Below are positions 1 to 8,296 of a DNA stretch of 40,596 bases, in pieces. The notes under the pieces were generated by a model, which was not told the origin of the DNA, made no database searches, and saw only the letters and a list, made by a program, of their open reading frames with translations. Source of the DNA: Psittacicella hinzii (lineage in GTDB: Bacteria; Pseudomonadota; Gammaproteobacteria; Enterobacterales; Psittacicellaceae); assembly GCF_003585885.1 (NCBI RefSeq), contig NZ_NRHC01000094.1:1-40596 (forward strand), read 5' to 3'. Position numbers and translations under genes: made by a program. Position 1 is the first letter of the stretch. Every line of letters begins with the position of its first letter.

Positions 1-147
1 CTAGAACCTAGAAACTAGAAACTAGAAACTAGAAACTAGAAACTAGAAACGAGAAACTAGAAACTAGAAACTAGAAGATAGAAGCTAGAAACTAGAAGCT
101 AGAAACTAGAAGCTAGAAACTAGAAGCTAGAAACTAGAAGCTAGAAA
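1..147. repeat. 7-bp tandem repeat, 21 units, upstream of the BspA-like gene
   Basis: Twenty-one consecutive 7-bp units of the form CTAGAAA run from the first base of the window to 147, with a few variants (CTAGAAC, CGAGAAA, CTAGAAG, ATAGAAG). In the second half CTAGAAA and CTAGAAG alternate, giving a 14-bp higher-order unit. A TAG in almost every unit and a period not divisible by 3 put stops in all forward frames, so it is not coding. It ends 38 bp before the start codon at 186, where promoter or leader sequence is expected. The array may continue to the left of the window. Confidence 0.93.
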
Positions 148-185
148 CCGAATCCTTTTTTAATTACTTTACTCTGCAAATTACT

Positions 186-1937
186 ATGCGCAAAATTATT
201 CTTCCAGTAGCGCTAGCTGCGCTTGTTCTTGGTGGCGGCTATTACGCTTACAACAAATTCAACAACCAACAAAACTTTATTGACCAAGCTTACACTGCTG
301 ACCTAGGTAAATACTACGGTGTTGACCTAAGTAAAACTAAAGCTAAATTTACTTTTACTTCTTCAGAGAAGTTAAAAGCCTTTGTTGAAGCTTACGTTGC
401 TGAACGTGCACAACACGATCAGATAGTGGACTTAAACTTTATCGATGTTTCACAACTAACAGATTTAGATTACCTCTTTGCAGGGAAGTATCGTTTTCTC
501 ACTGAAGATGACTTTGCAGATTCTGATGTACTAGAAAATAATTCCAAATTTATCTTCCTCGAAGAAGATCTGGCTTTTGTCTGTGAGACTACTCCAAGCT
601 ATGCTGTAGATATTTCTAAATGGAATACTAGCCAAGTTAAATCTCTGGCTTATACTTTTGCTTGTGGTGATAACCAGTTTGATCTAAGTAATTGGGATAC
701 TTCTAACGTTGAATCTCTCCGTGCGACTTTTGCATTAAACCAAGCGTTTAATGGAGATATCTCAGCTTGGAATGTTGCAAACGTACAAGACATGAATAAT
801 ACCTTTGCTGATGCAATTGCCTTTAAAGGAGATTTAAGTAAATGGCAAGTAGGCAAAGTAAAAACTATGATGTCGATGTTTTCTAACGCCTCAAGTTTTA
901 CCAGTGATTTAAGTAATTGGGATGTTGGGCAAGTAACTGACATGAGCTCGATGTTTTACGGAGCAACTAACTTTAATAGTGATTTAAGTAAGTGGAATGT
1001 TAGTCAGGTGACAGACATGAGTACTATGTTTAGTCAAGCACGTAACTTCAACTCTGACTTAAGTAACTGGCAAGTGGGTGCGGTAAAAGACATGTTCTCT
1101 ATGTTCTATCATGCAGAGAAATTTAACTCTGATCTTAGCAAATGGAATGTTGCCAATGTAACTGACATGGGTATGATGTTTACCAGTGCTAAAAGTTTTA
1201 ATAGTAACCTAACTAACTGGAACGTTAGTAAGGTTGATAATATGGGGGGTATGTTCTTTGGAGCGACAAGTTTTAACGGTGATGTTAGTAACTGGGACGT
1301 CTCTAAGGTAACAACTATGACTCATATGTTTGGCAATGCGACTAGTTTTAACCAAGATCTAAGCAAATGGAACGTTAGTGCGGTTGAAGATATGGACAGC
1401 ATGTTCTCAAATGCGAGTGCTTTTAACTCGGATTTAAGTCAGTGGAATGTTGCTAATGTTACAAGCATGGAAAGCATGTTTAACGGAGCAACAAGCTTCA
1501 ATAGTGACTTAAACAACTGGGACGTAAGTAAAGTTACCTCTATGGAAAGCATGTTTGCTGATGCAACTAACTTTGCTGGTAATATCAGTAAGTGGAACGT
1601 AAGTAACGTAACAAGTATGAGTGCTATGTTCCGTAACGCCTCTAACTTCAACTCAGACCTTAGTAATTGGGATGTAGGTAATGTCGATAACATGGCAATG
1701 ATGTTTGCTGGAGCAAAAAGTTTTACTTCTGATTTAAGTGGTTGGAATGTGAGTAATGTCACAGATATGTCGTTTATGTTTAGAGACGCTGCAAACTTTA
1801 CTTCTAACTTAAACAACTGGCAGTTAACTTCTCTACGTACCGCTCTTTACATGTTTACCGGTAGTGGTATTACTCCAGCTAGCGTTGCAACTTGGCAAAC
1901 CCAAAAACCAAAAATCTACGCTAACTTAGGTTTTTAA
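186..1937 (+). CDS. BspA-family (DUF285) repeat surface protein, membrane-anchored
   Basis: A 583-residue protein. Residues 1-24 form a short basic start followed by a hydrophobic stretch (LPVALAALVLGGG), so it is probably an N-terminal signal anchor; there is no lipobox cysteine. From about residue 135 to 565 it consists of about 17 copies of a 25-residue repeat with consensus FNSDLSNWDVSNVTDMSxMF, the signature of the DUF285/BspA-like family known from surface proteins of mycoplasmas and many host-associated bacteria. At DNA level the repeat is 75 bp (GAT at 906 and 981), so copy number could change by recombination without frame loss. A 5-kDa-scale N-terminal region (residues 25-130) is not repeated and not recognised. 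No clear Shine-Dalgarno precedes the ATG; it is the only start that yields the membrane segment. Likely extracytoplasmic and possibly an adhesin, by family analogy. The gene stands alone, between a 7-bp repeat and a terminator. Confidence 0.9.
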   Translation: MRKIILPVALAALVLGGGYYAYNKFNNQQNFIDQAYTADLGKYYGVDLSKTKAKFTFTSSEKLKAFVEAYVAERAQHDQIVDLNFIDVSQLTDLDYLFAGKYRFLTEDDFADSDVLENNSKFIFLEEDLAFVCETTPSYAVDISKWNTSQVKSLAYTFACGDNQFDLSNWDTSNVESLRATFALNQAFNGDISAWNVANVQDMNNTFADAIAFKGDLSKWQVGKVKTMMSMFSNASSFTSDLSNWDVGQVTDMSSMFYGATNFNSDLSKWNVSQVTDMSTMFSQARNFNSDLSNWQVGAVKDMFSMFYHAEKFNSDLSKWNVANVTDMGMMFTSAKSFNSNLTNWNVSKVDNMGGMFFGATSFNGDVSNWDVSKVTTMTHMFGNATSFNQDLSKWNVSAVEDMDSMFSNASAFNSDLSQWNVANVTSMESMFNGATSFNSDLNNWDVSKVTSMESMFADATNFAGNISKWNVSNVTSMSAMFRNASNFNSDLSNWDVGNVDNMAMMFAGAKSFTSDLSGWNVSNVTDMSFMFRDAANFTSNLNNWQLTSLRTALYMFTGSGITPASVATWQTQKPKIYANLGF

Positions 1938-1949
1938 TTAGTTGTGGCT

Positions 1950-2118
1950 TTAACACTAGTTACTTCTTTAGAAGCTGTGGCTTCGAGTAAGTTGTAGCTT
2001 TAACAAGTTAGAGCTTTAAGTAATCTAATAAGTTATGGCTTTAAACAAAATAGTGCGTTAGAGCCTTAATATAAACTAATGAGTTAGAGTTGTAATAAAC
2101 TAGCAAGTCGGAGACTTA
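1950..2118. repeat. Degenerate tandem repeat with AGTTNNGGCTTTAA motif
   Basis: Seven or so imperfect copies of a motif like AGTTGTGGCTTTAAC / AGTTAGAGCTTTAAG lie between the BspA-like gene and its terminator. The spacing is irregular, about 20-35 bp. A similar motif (AGTCGGAGCTTTA) recurs at 28274-28375, so it may belong to a dispersed family of this genome. Confidence 0.55.
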
Positions 2119-2125
2119 AATAAAC

Positions 2126-2165
2126 AAGAACCCCATAAAAGACTAAGCGCTTTTGTGGGGTTCTT
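2126..2165. terminator. Rho-independent terminator after the BspA-like gene
   Basis: A 16-bp stem (2126-2141 with 2150-2165, one G-U wobble, core ACCCCATAAAAG/CTTTTGTGGGGT) closes an 8-nt loop. The stem itself ends in AAGAA/TTCTT and is followed by TTG, so the T tract is short. It could work in both directions. Confidence 0.8.
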
Positions 2166-2876
2166 TGCTGTTAGTAATAAGCAAGAGACATGAGAAGAGT
2201 TCGTCTAGAACTCTATAGCTCTAGATCGATCTATCCTAAAAAACACCGCAAATTAGGATCTAGAAGCTTGTTAAAAAGATTACTATTACTACTATTACTA
2301 GAGATAGCTTGTTGAAACGGTAACAGCTAAAAGAGTTTACTAGGGGTAGTTAGCTAAATAGGTTTATAGAGGTAGCCAGTTAAAAATGGTACTGCAGAAA
2401 GGGCTTACTAGTTTGAAGTCTCTTCAGTTTGTACTTATACGTAGTTCTATGCAGTTATATGGGGAAGTGTGGAGTTATATGGCGAAGTATGCAGTTTATA
2501 AGCGCTATTTTATTGTGTATGCTTATAAGACCATCAGGTAACTTTAAATAGGATTAGCTAACCTCAATCTAGTTAACCACTTATTTAAGAACTTTATTTC
2601 AACATCGAGTAGCGTTATTTTTTAATTTACTCTGATTTGAAGTTTAGCTAAAAATAGGATTTACAAATCAACCCTCAAATTCGCCTTATTTTTGCATTTT
2701 TCCTTTACCACTTTTAATTTGGGGCAAAAATGCAATTTTTGCTCTTAAAAGTGAAAAAATTTTTATACAAAAAGTATATCAAAAACCACCTTATTACCAT
2801 TGATAAGTTAGGGTTATTAGCCTTTTTTGTGAAATTTTGAAATATTTTTAACCTTAAAAATCAACAATTTGTAAAA

Positions 2877-2910
2877 TTGACGGGGGGGGGGGCAATTATT
2901 TAGATATAAA
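2877..2910 (+). promoter_or_regulatory. Candidate phase-variable promoter with 11-G spacer (fimbrial operon 1)
   Basis: TTGACG (2877-2882) is a good -35 hexamer. It is followed by a run of 11 G (2882-2892) and then by TAGATATAAA (2901-2910). With TAGATA as -10 the spacer is 18 bp; with TATAAA it is 22 bp. Changing the G count would change the spacing, the known mode of switching for Neisseria porA/opc and the Bordetella fim promoters. The first downstream gene starts 1.33 kb away, so the link to the pilin gene is an inference. Confidence 0.45.
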
Positions 2911-3754
2911 TGCCGTTAATCTGTGCTTTAATACTATATATCAGTTAAATTAGTTACTTAAAAAATACAATTTTACCTAAAGTTAAAATAACTGAGACAA
3001 TGCCAAGAATCTGTCCAGTTTATAACTGGTTTTCTAGGTATTTTCTTAGATAAATTTAATTTAGTGGTAAAGTTATTTTGCACTTTTTAAGAAAAACGAA
3101 GATTAACTAAGTAGCGCACTTTAGAGTTGAGTTTTTACAGCAATATCTACTTTTGGTTGTTAAAAATAAACGAACAAAATGGTAAATCTGTATAGCTAAA
3201 GTTGCTAAAGCTTGTAATTAGATAGTTTATCTGGCTGAATAAAGTTATTTTATGCAGTTTAGTGTGGCTAACTTTTACTAGTGACTAGGTTTCTTTTATG
3301 GTAACCACAGGTTAATCACAGTGTAACCTTTTGTTAACATTAGGGTAACATTAGGGTACATTGAAGCAACTAAAGGTATAACCCTAAGTAACCATAGGTA
3401 ACCCAAATTTAGCAAACCAATAAACTCATTTTATCTTTGCACCTTACGATTAAAGATTTTAACCACATTTATTTTGTCTCTCTTTTAATTTGTTTATAAC
3501 AAATTACTCGCTTAACTACTTTCTTTAACAATTTTTACTACTTTCTTGTCATTTATTTATCTTGCTCTAGGTATTTAGTACTTAGTAAAAGCAACCATAT
3601 TAGTGACAAAGACTTTTCTTACTTGCCAAGTCTATTTGCTTATTTGCATTTATTGGGTATATAAGATCTATTACAGCCTTTACAAAACTTAGGGTATTGC
3701 TCTGTTTGGCATATTACAATTTTGGCATATTCAATACTTGTACGTAATAACCCT

Positions 3755-3847
3755 AACGTAAACGTAAATTTAAACGTAAATTTAAAAGTAAGTTTAAATG
3801 CAAGTTTAAACGTAAATTCAAACGCGTAAATTAAACGTAAACGTAAA
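3755..3847. repeat. 12-bp tandem repeat AACGTAAATTTA
   Basis: About six to seven 12-bp units occur: AACGTAAATTTA at 3761 and 3773, then AAAGTAAGTTTA, AATGCAAGTTTA, AACGTAAATTCA and shorter AACGTAAACGTAA remnants. It lies about 400 bp before the pilin start within the presumed leader. Function unknown. Confidence 0.8.
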
Positions 3848-4240
3848 GATGATAAATACTGTTCAGCCTAAAGTAGTTCGCTGTTTCTGAGAGTGTTTAG
3901 TGTAAAGAAAACACAAGATAAGTAATCTCTTAGATCAAAGTACATTAGTCCTAGTTCCTTGTTTGTTCTTGCTTGACATGCAAGGGATAACATAACGGGC
4001 TAACCTATCCTCTAGCAAGGATTTTGTATTTAGTTAGGTATTAGCTAAAGATAAATCTCTCTAACTTGCTCACGCCTCCTTACTACCCTCTTGTAGCGGT
4101 AGCATTTCCCTAGTCTTTATTTTTCTTTTTAATTGCTGGTTAAGTACCTTTTTTATTCTGATTTGAGTTGTCCACTTACGTATGGCAGATGTTGGTGGTC
4201 ATTATGAATTTTAAAAAATGAAATAATTAAGGTTTTTAAC

Positions 4241-4801
4241 ATGAAGAAATTCGCTCTTCCGTCTCTTTTAACTCTGGCATTAACAGCAGTTTTAGCTCCA
4301 AACACTTTAGCTAACCAATCAGGTAAAGTAACTTTCAATGGCAAAGTTATTGACACAACTTGTGTTATTAAATCAGGTGATGAAAACAAAACTGTAGCAT
4401 TACCAACAGTTGCAAAATCAGTATTTACAAATACAGGTGATGTAGCTGGTCAAACTCCATTTGAATTAACTATCAACGGTTGTACTAACGTAGGTTCATC
4501 AAGTGCAAGCCAAGGTGGTATCCACTGGTTAACAGACGCAAACGTTGATTTAACAACTGGTACTTTAAACAACGTTTTAACATCAAACCAAGCTTCTGGT
4601 GTTAACATTCAATTATTAGATAACACATTTGCTGCGATCAAAATCGGTTCAACTGATGACATCAGCAGTATCAAATACGTAACTTTACAAAACAACCAAG
4701 ACATCACTGTACGTTTCTACGCACAATACTACGCAACTAGCGGAACTGTAACAGCTGGTGACGTACAAGCTGTAGCTAAATTCGAACTAGTTTACAAGTA
4801 A
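4241..4801 (+). CDS. fimA: Major fimbrial subunit (type 1 pilin), operon 1
   Basis: A 186-residue pilin of the chaperone-usher family. Residues 1-24 are a Sec signal peptide (basic MKK, hydrophobic core, cleavage after NTLA). The mature protein begins NQSGKVTFNGKVIDTTC, the typical donor strand and first beta strand, and carries the conserved cysteine pair C41 and C81. It ends in FELVYK with the penultimate tyrosine that the chaperone groove recognises. AAGG lies eight bases before ATG and supports this start; the paralog at 11234 has the same arrangement. By eye it matches the paralog over about two thirds of positions or more, with the differences in surface-loop stretches. It is first gene of a pilin-chaperone-usher-adhesin operon and is followed by a terminator-like hairpin that should make it the most abundant product. 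The symbol is generic. Confidence 0.95.
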   Translation: MKKFALPSLLTLALTAVLAPNTLANQSGKVTFNGKVIDTTCVIKSGDENKTVALPTVAKSVFTNTGDVAGQTPFELTINGCTNVGSSSASQGGIHWLTDANVDLTTGTLNNVLTSNQASGVNIQLLDNTFAAIKIGSTDDISSIKYVTLQNNQDITVRFYAQYYATSGTVTAGDVQAVAKFELVYK

Positions 4802-4821
4802 GATTACACAGTTACAACAAT

Positions 4822-4857
4822 AGAGGGCTAGTTCTCTTAGCCCTCTTCCTTTTTTTA
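4822..4857 (+). terminator. Intercistronic terminator-like hairpin between pilin and chaperone (operon 1)
   Basis: A perfect 9-bp stem AGAGGGCTA/TAGCCCTCT (4822-4830 with 4838-4846) with a 7-nt loop is followed by TCCTTTTTTTAT. It has the form of a Rho-independent terminator but sits inside the operon, 21 bp after the pilin stop. The likely role is partial termination or mRNA 3'-end stabilisation, giving excess pilin over chaperone and usher. The same arrangement occurs at 11809-11840. Confidence 0.8.
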
Positions 4858-4867
4858 TAGAGGTGTT

Positions 4868-5584
4868 ATGTTAAAACGTTTTCTTGCAACTGTTTTCCTT
4901 GGAGCTTTTACCTTACAGCAAAGCTTTGCCAATGTAATCATGGCAACTCGCGTGGTGTACCCCGCTAATCAAAAAAGCGTAGTTTTTAATTTAACAGCTT
5001 CGGGAGAAACTCCCTCTTTAGTACAAGTTTGGATTGACAGTGGTGATATAAACTCAAATCCAGCAACAACCAAATCTCCTTTTGTTATCACCCCACCAAT
5101 TTCTCGTGTTGACCCTGGAAAAGGGCAAACTTTAAGAATTACTTACACAGGTCAGGATTTACCAACTGATCGTGAATCGATTTTTTATCTCAATATTTTA
5201 GATATTCCGCCAAAACCAACAGGTGAGAAAGCTCCTGCTAACTATTTGCAAATTGCGATCAAGAGTCGTATTAAACTCTTTTATCGTCCAGCTTTAGATA
5301 TCAGTTTATACGAAGCTTTTGCAAAAGTAGAGTGGAGTGTAAGTAAAGAGGGGAAAAAGAATTACCTTGTAGTAACCAATCCTACTCCTTACTATATTAC
5401 CTATGAGCAAATTGAGATAGTGGCAGGCAACAGCACGGTAAAAGTACCGGACGCTGATATGGTAGCTCCTTTTGCAAGTGTGCGTTATGAGATCTCGCGT
5501 GCGGTAAATGCTAACGCTGAAGTACGTTGGGTAACAATTGATGATAATGGTGCTCGTCCTCAAGGAAGCAGCAAACTCAAGTAA
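4868..5584 (+). CDS. fimC: Periplasmic fimbrial chaperone (PapD/FimC family), operon 1
   Basis: A 238-residue PapD-like chaperone with a signal peptide of about 21 residues (cleavage after SFA). Its two immunoglobulin-like domains show the family signatures: ATRVVYPANQKSV with R28 (the PapD Arg8 equivalent), SRVDPGKGQTLRI at 79-91, DRESIFYLNILDIPP at 101-115 and IKSRIKLFYRP at 131-141 with K136 (the PapD Lys112 equivalent). R28 and K136 anchor the C-terminus of the pilin in the groove. It stabilises subunits in the periplasm by donor-strand complementation and delivers them to the usher. GAGGTG five bases before ATG is a good ribosome site. The paralog at 11857 is very similar along its whole length. 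Confidence 0.96.
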   Translation: MLKRFLATVFLGAFTLQQSFANVIMATRVVYPANQKSVVFNLTASGETPSLVQVWIDSGDINSNPATTKSPFVITPPISRVDPGKGQTLRITYTGQDLPTDRESIFYLNILDIPPKPTGEKAPANYLQIAIKSRIKLFYRPALDISLYEAFAKVEWSVSKEGKKNYLVVTNPTPYYITYEQIEIVAGNSTVKVPDADMVAPFASVRYEISRAVNANAEVRWVTIDDNGARPQGSSKLK

Positions 5585-5670
5585 GGCAACTTAAATTAAC
5601 AGAAAAAATTTAGTTAAATCGCAAGCAGTTTATTGCGTTTAGTCAACAGTAGCTAAGGGTTACTGTTTAG

Positions 5671-5696
5671 GTTACAGTTAGTTTCTAACTGTTAAC
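5671..5696. other. Hairpin between chaperone and usher genes (operon 1)
   Basis: GTTACAGTTAG pairs with CTAACTGTTAAC (one bulged T) around a 3-nt loop. No T tract follows, so it is not a terminator. It may be an mRNA processing or stabilising hairpin in the 169-bp gap before the usher gene. Confidence 0.45.
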
Positions 5697-5753
5697 AGTC
5701 TAAATTCACTGCTTCTTGGCATTTAACTAAAAGGCATGAATAAAAATTATTGT

Positions 5754-8288
5754 ATGAAGAAATTTAAAAGGTTCTCTCAAAAACCTATAAACTCTCTTTG
5801 TCTTGCCTTGCTTAGTTTGACTTTACCAGCTACCACTTATGCAAACTCTGATTATGTTGAGTTTGACGCTAGCTTTTTACAAGCTATGGGTGGAGAAAGT
5901 ATCGACATTTCTCGCTTTAGTCGTGGGAACTATGTTCCTCCTGGAGACTATATTGCTGATGTAGTGTTGAATAACAAATTTCTTGGTAAAGTAGAGCTTG
6001 TATATGTTGATGACCCTGCAAACAACACGACCAAACTTTGCGCCACACCAGCACTTTTGGCAATCCTAGATTTAACCTCTGAGGCAATTAATTCTCAAGC
6101 CTTAGCAGGGGAAATCTGCCCGTCAATTGCGCAAGTAGTACCTGAAGCTAAATTTGAGTTCAACATGGCAGAATTAGAACTCAGAGTTGGCATAGCTCAG
6201 GCATATGTGCGTCAAAGACCATATGGTTATATTTCACCAGCCCGCTGGCAAACAGGGGTTCCAGTGTTGTATGCTCGTTACAACCTCAACCGTTATACAA
6301 GTAGCAATCAAGGACACAAGACAGACCAATATTATCTTGGTGTTGCTGCTGGTTTAAATGTCGGTCGTTTTAGTATCAGACACTTTGGCTCATTAGTTTG
6401 GTCTAATCGTCAAAGTAAACAATATAGTAGTTCCTATACTTATTTACAACATGATATTGCTCCTTTACGTGCGCAATTACGTTTAGGTGACTTTTATACT
6501 AACAGCGCGATAACAGATAATGTATCTTTACGTGGGGTTATGCTTTTCTCGGACGATCGTATGTTAGCCTCATCAGAGAGGGGATATGCGCCAATCATTC
6601 GTGGGATAGCAAACACCAATGCGCTAGTAACCGTAAGACAAGGGGGTAATATCCTCCGTCAGCTAACAGTCCCAGCTGGACCGTTTGCGATTACAGATCT
6701 TTTCCCAATTGCCTATAACGGTAATCTTGAAGTAGAAGTACAAGAAGCCAATGGGCAAGTGCAAAGATTTGAAGTACCTTATACAGCCACTGCGGAACTA
6801 ATGCGTCCAGGCTATAGTCGTTATATGCTAGCAGCAGGGCGTTATCGTGAAGGTACGCATGTTTTTAATCAAGATATAGTCCAAGCTTCATGGCAGTACG
6901 GCTTAACCAATGACGTAACGTTAAACCTTGGTTTTAATGGAGCTAAAGGTTATCACTCTGAAGTTATTGGTACGGCAATAAACACACCAATCGGGGCTTT
7001 TGCGACGAATATGACTTTCTCGCACGCCTTACTCGATGGAGTTGTGTTTAGTGATGAAAGCAGTAAGTTCCGTGGTTATAGTTTCTCGGTGTCTTACAAC
7101 ACTGTAATTAAGCCAACAAATACCAATGTAACCGTAGCAGCTTATCGTTTCCTATCCAAAGAATACTTAGCTCTGTCCGACTACATTAACTTGATTAACC
7201 TTAGAAATGTGAGAATAAAACCACGTCACGATATTATTGGTAACTATCAAGCTAAGCACCAATTGCAACTGACTGTTAGTCAGCAGTTAGCCCAAAACTA
7301 TGGTTACTTTTATGTACGTGGGATAATGAACTCTTACTGGGCAAATCGTGCGAAACAGTTTAACTACCAAGTGGGTTATTCAAATAACTTTAAAGGGGTT
7401 ACTTATAGCGTTTCACTCTCACAAACTCGTGATAGTTACGGAACTAAAGATAGTCAACTTTATGTTACTTTCTCAGTGCCGTTAGAATTTGCTCGTAGTG
7501 GGAACAATCGTCCTTACCTAACGCAAACTATTTCGCAAAGTAGTAGTAACAACTTCTCAAGTAATACTTCATTGTATGGTACTTTAGGAGATGATGGACG
7601 TTACTCTTATAACGTTTCTTATGATCACGCAAACAACTCGAAGTATAACGCGATTAACTTAAGTAACTCTTACGTTAGTCCTTATGCAACAGTAAATGCG
7701 TCTTTTAGTAAGGACAACAAAGATAATCGTCAGTTCTCTTATGGTATTTCCGGAGCGGTAGTTGCTCATCCAAGAGGTGTAACTCTTGCTAATGACGTGA
7801 GTGATACCTTTGCAATAGTTCATGCTAAAGGTGCAACTGGGGCAAAAATTTCTGGAACCTTAGGAAACCAAATTGATATCTTTGGGAATGGTATCCTACC
7901 TTACCTCATTCCTTACGCACTAAATACTGTTGGGTTAAGGATTGACTCAATTCCAGACAATGTGGAGTTTGAGGCAACAAGTACCCAAGTTATTCCACGT
8001 GCAAATACGGCAATGTTGGTAGAGTTTGATACTACAGTAGGGAATACGGTATTCTTTGATATCACTAACGAAGGAGTTGCTCCACCTATGGGTACTTTAG
8101 TATTCAATGGTGACGGTGCCAATATCGGAGTGGTAACTCAAGGAGGACGTATCTACACCAGAGGCGTATCTAATAGTGGTCAACTAAACCTCAGTTGGGA
8201 TAATAAAACTTGTAAGATTGACTATAAGCTTTCAGCAAATATAGATCCGTCTTTACCAGTAATTGTTCCGGTGAGTTGTAAATTCTAA
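5754..8288 (+). CDS. fimD: Outer-membrane fimbrial usher (FimD/PapC family), operon 1
   Basis: An usher of 844 residues (850 if the upstream ATG at 5736 is used). A signal peptide ends near TTYA. The N-terminal periplasmic domain begins YVEFDASFLQAMGGE with DISRFSRGNYVPPGDYIADV. The barrel/plug signature follows: RGYAPIIRGIANTNALV, PAGPFAITDLF, GNLEVEVQEANGQ and RPGYSRYMLAAGRYR. The C-terminal domain ends CKIDYKL...VPVSCKF with a cysteine pair. These are diagnostic of the 24-stranded usher pore that assembles and secretes fimbriae. I chose 5754 because MKKFKRF aligns with MKRFKRL of the paralog, while the residues before it do not, and AAGG is only one base from the ATG at 5736; the start remains uncertain. 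Length is normal for the family. Confidence 0.95.
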   Translation: MKKFKRFSQKPINSLCLALLSLTLPATTYANSDYVEFDASFLQAMGGESIDISRFSRGNYVPPGDYIADVVLNNKFLGKVELVYVDDPANNTTKLCATPALLAILDLTSEAINSQALAGEICPSIAQVVPEAKFEFNMAELELRVGIAQAYVRQRPYGYISPARWQTGVPVLYARYNLNRYTSSNQGHKTDQYYLGVAAGLNVGRFSIRHFGSLVWSNRQSKQYSSSYTYLQHDIAPLRAQLRLGDFYTNSAITDNVSLRGVMLFSDDRMLASSERGYAPIIRGIANTNALVTVRQGGNILRQLTVPAGPFAITDLFPIAYNGNLEVEVQEANGQVQRFEVPYTATAELMRPGYSRYMLAAGRYREGTHVFNQDIVQASWQYGLTNDVTLNLGFNGAKGYHSEVIGTAINTPIGAFATNMTFSHALLDGVVFSDESSKFRGYSFSVSYNTVIKPTNTNVTVAAYRFLSKEYLALSDYINLINLRNVRIKPRHDIIGNYQAKHQLQLTVSQQLAQNYGYFYVRGIMNSYWANRAKQFNYQVGYSNNFKGVTYSVSLSQTRDSYGTKDSQLYVTFSVPLEFARSGNNRPYLTQTISQSSSNNFSSNTSLYGTLGDDGRYSYNVSYDHANNSKYNAINLSNSYVSPYATVNASFSKDNKDNRQFSYGISGAVVAHPRGVTLANDVSDTFAIVHAKGATGAKISGTLGNQIDIFGNGILPYLIPYALNTVGLRIDSIPDNVEFEATSTQVIPRANTAMLVEFDTTVGNTVFFDITNEGVAPPMGTLVFNGDGANIGVVTQGGRIYTRGVSNSGQLNLSWDNKTCKIDYKLSANIDPSLPVIVPVSCKF

Positions 8289-8296
8289 GGGTACTT

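Larger units (their letters stand above)
1938..4240. other. 2.3-kb gene-free region upstream of fimbrial operon 1
   Basis: No convincing coding frame is present. It holds the degenerate repeat at 1950-2118, the terminator at 2126-2165, a short direct repeat around 2450-2510 (GCAGTTATATGG and GGAGTTATATGG), the 11-G tract with a promoter-like context at 2877-2910, a block at 3064-3126 that resembles 10215-10276 upstream of operon 2, several GGTAACC-like copies between 3300 and 3410, and a 12-bp tandem repeat at 3755-3847. From 2900 to 4240 it probably acts as a leader or regulatory region for the pilin operon. Confidence 0.7.

Noticed and set aside
186-260. Lipoprotein signal on the BspA-like protein
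   Set aside because: There is no cysteine near the end of the hydrophobic segment, so a lipobox is absent and a signal anchor is more likely.
650-943. Minus-strand frames inside the BspA-like gene (also at 1439-1816)
   Set aside because: They arise from the regular 75-bp repeat read on the opposite strand; no start context, and the plus-strand protein explains the sequence fully.
4153-4389. Minus-strand 78-residue frame across the pilin start
   Set aside because: It overlaps the clear signal peptide and ribosome site of the pilin and has no recognisable content.
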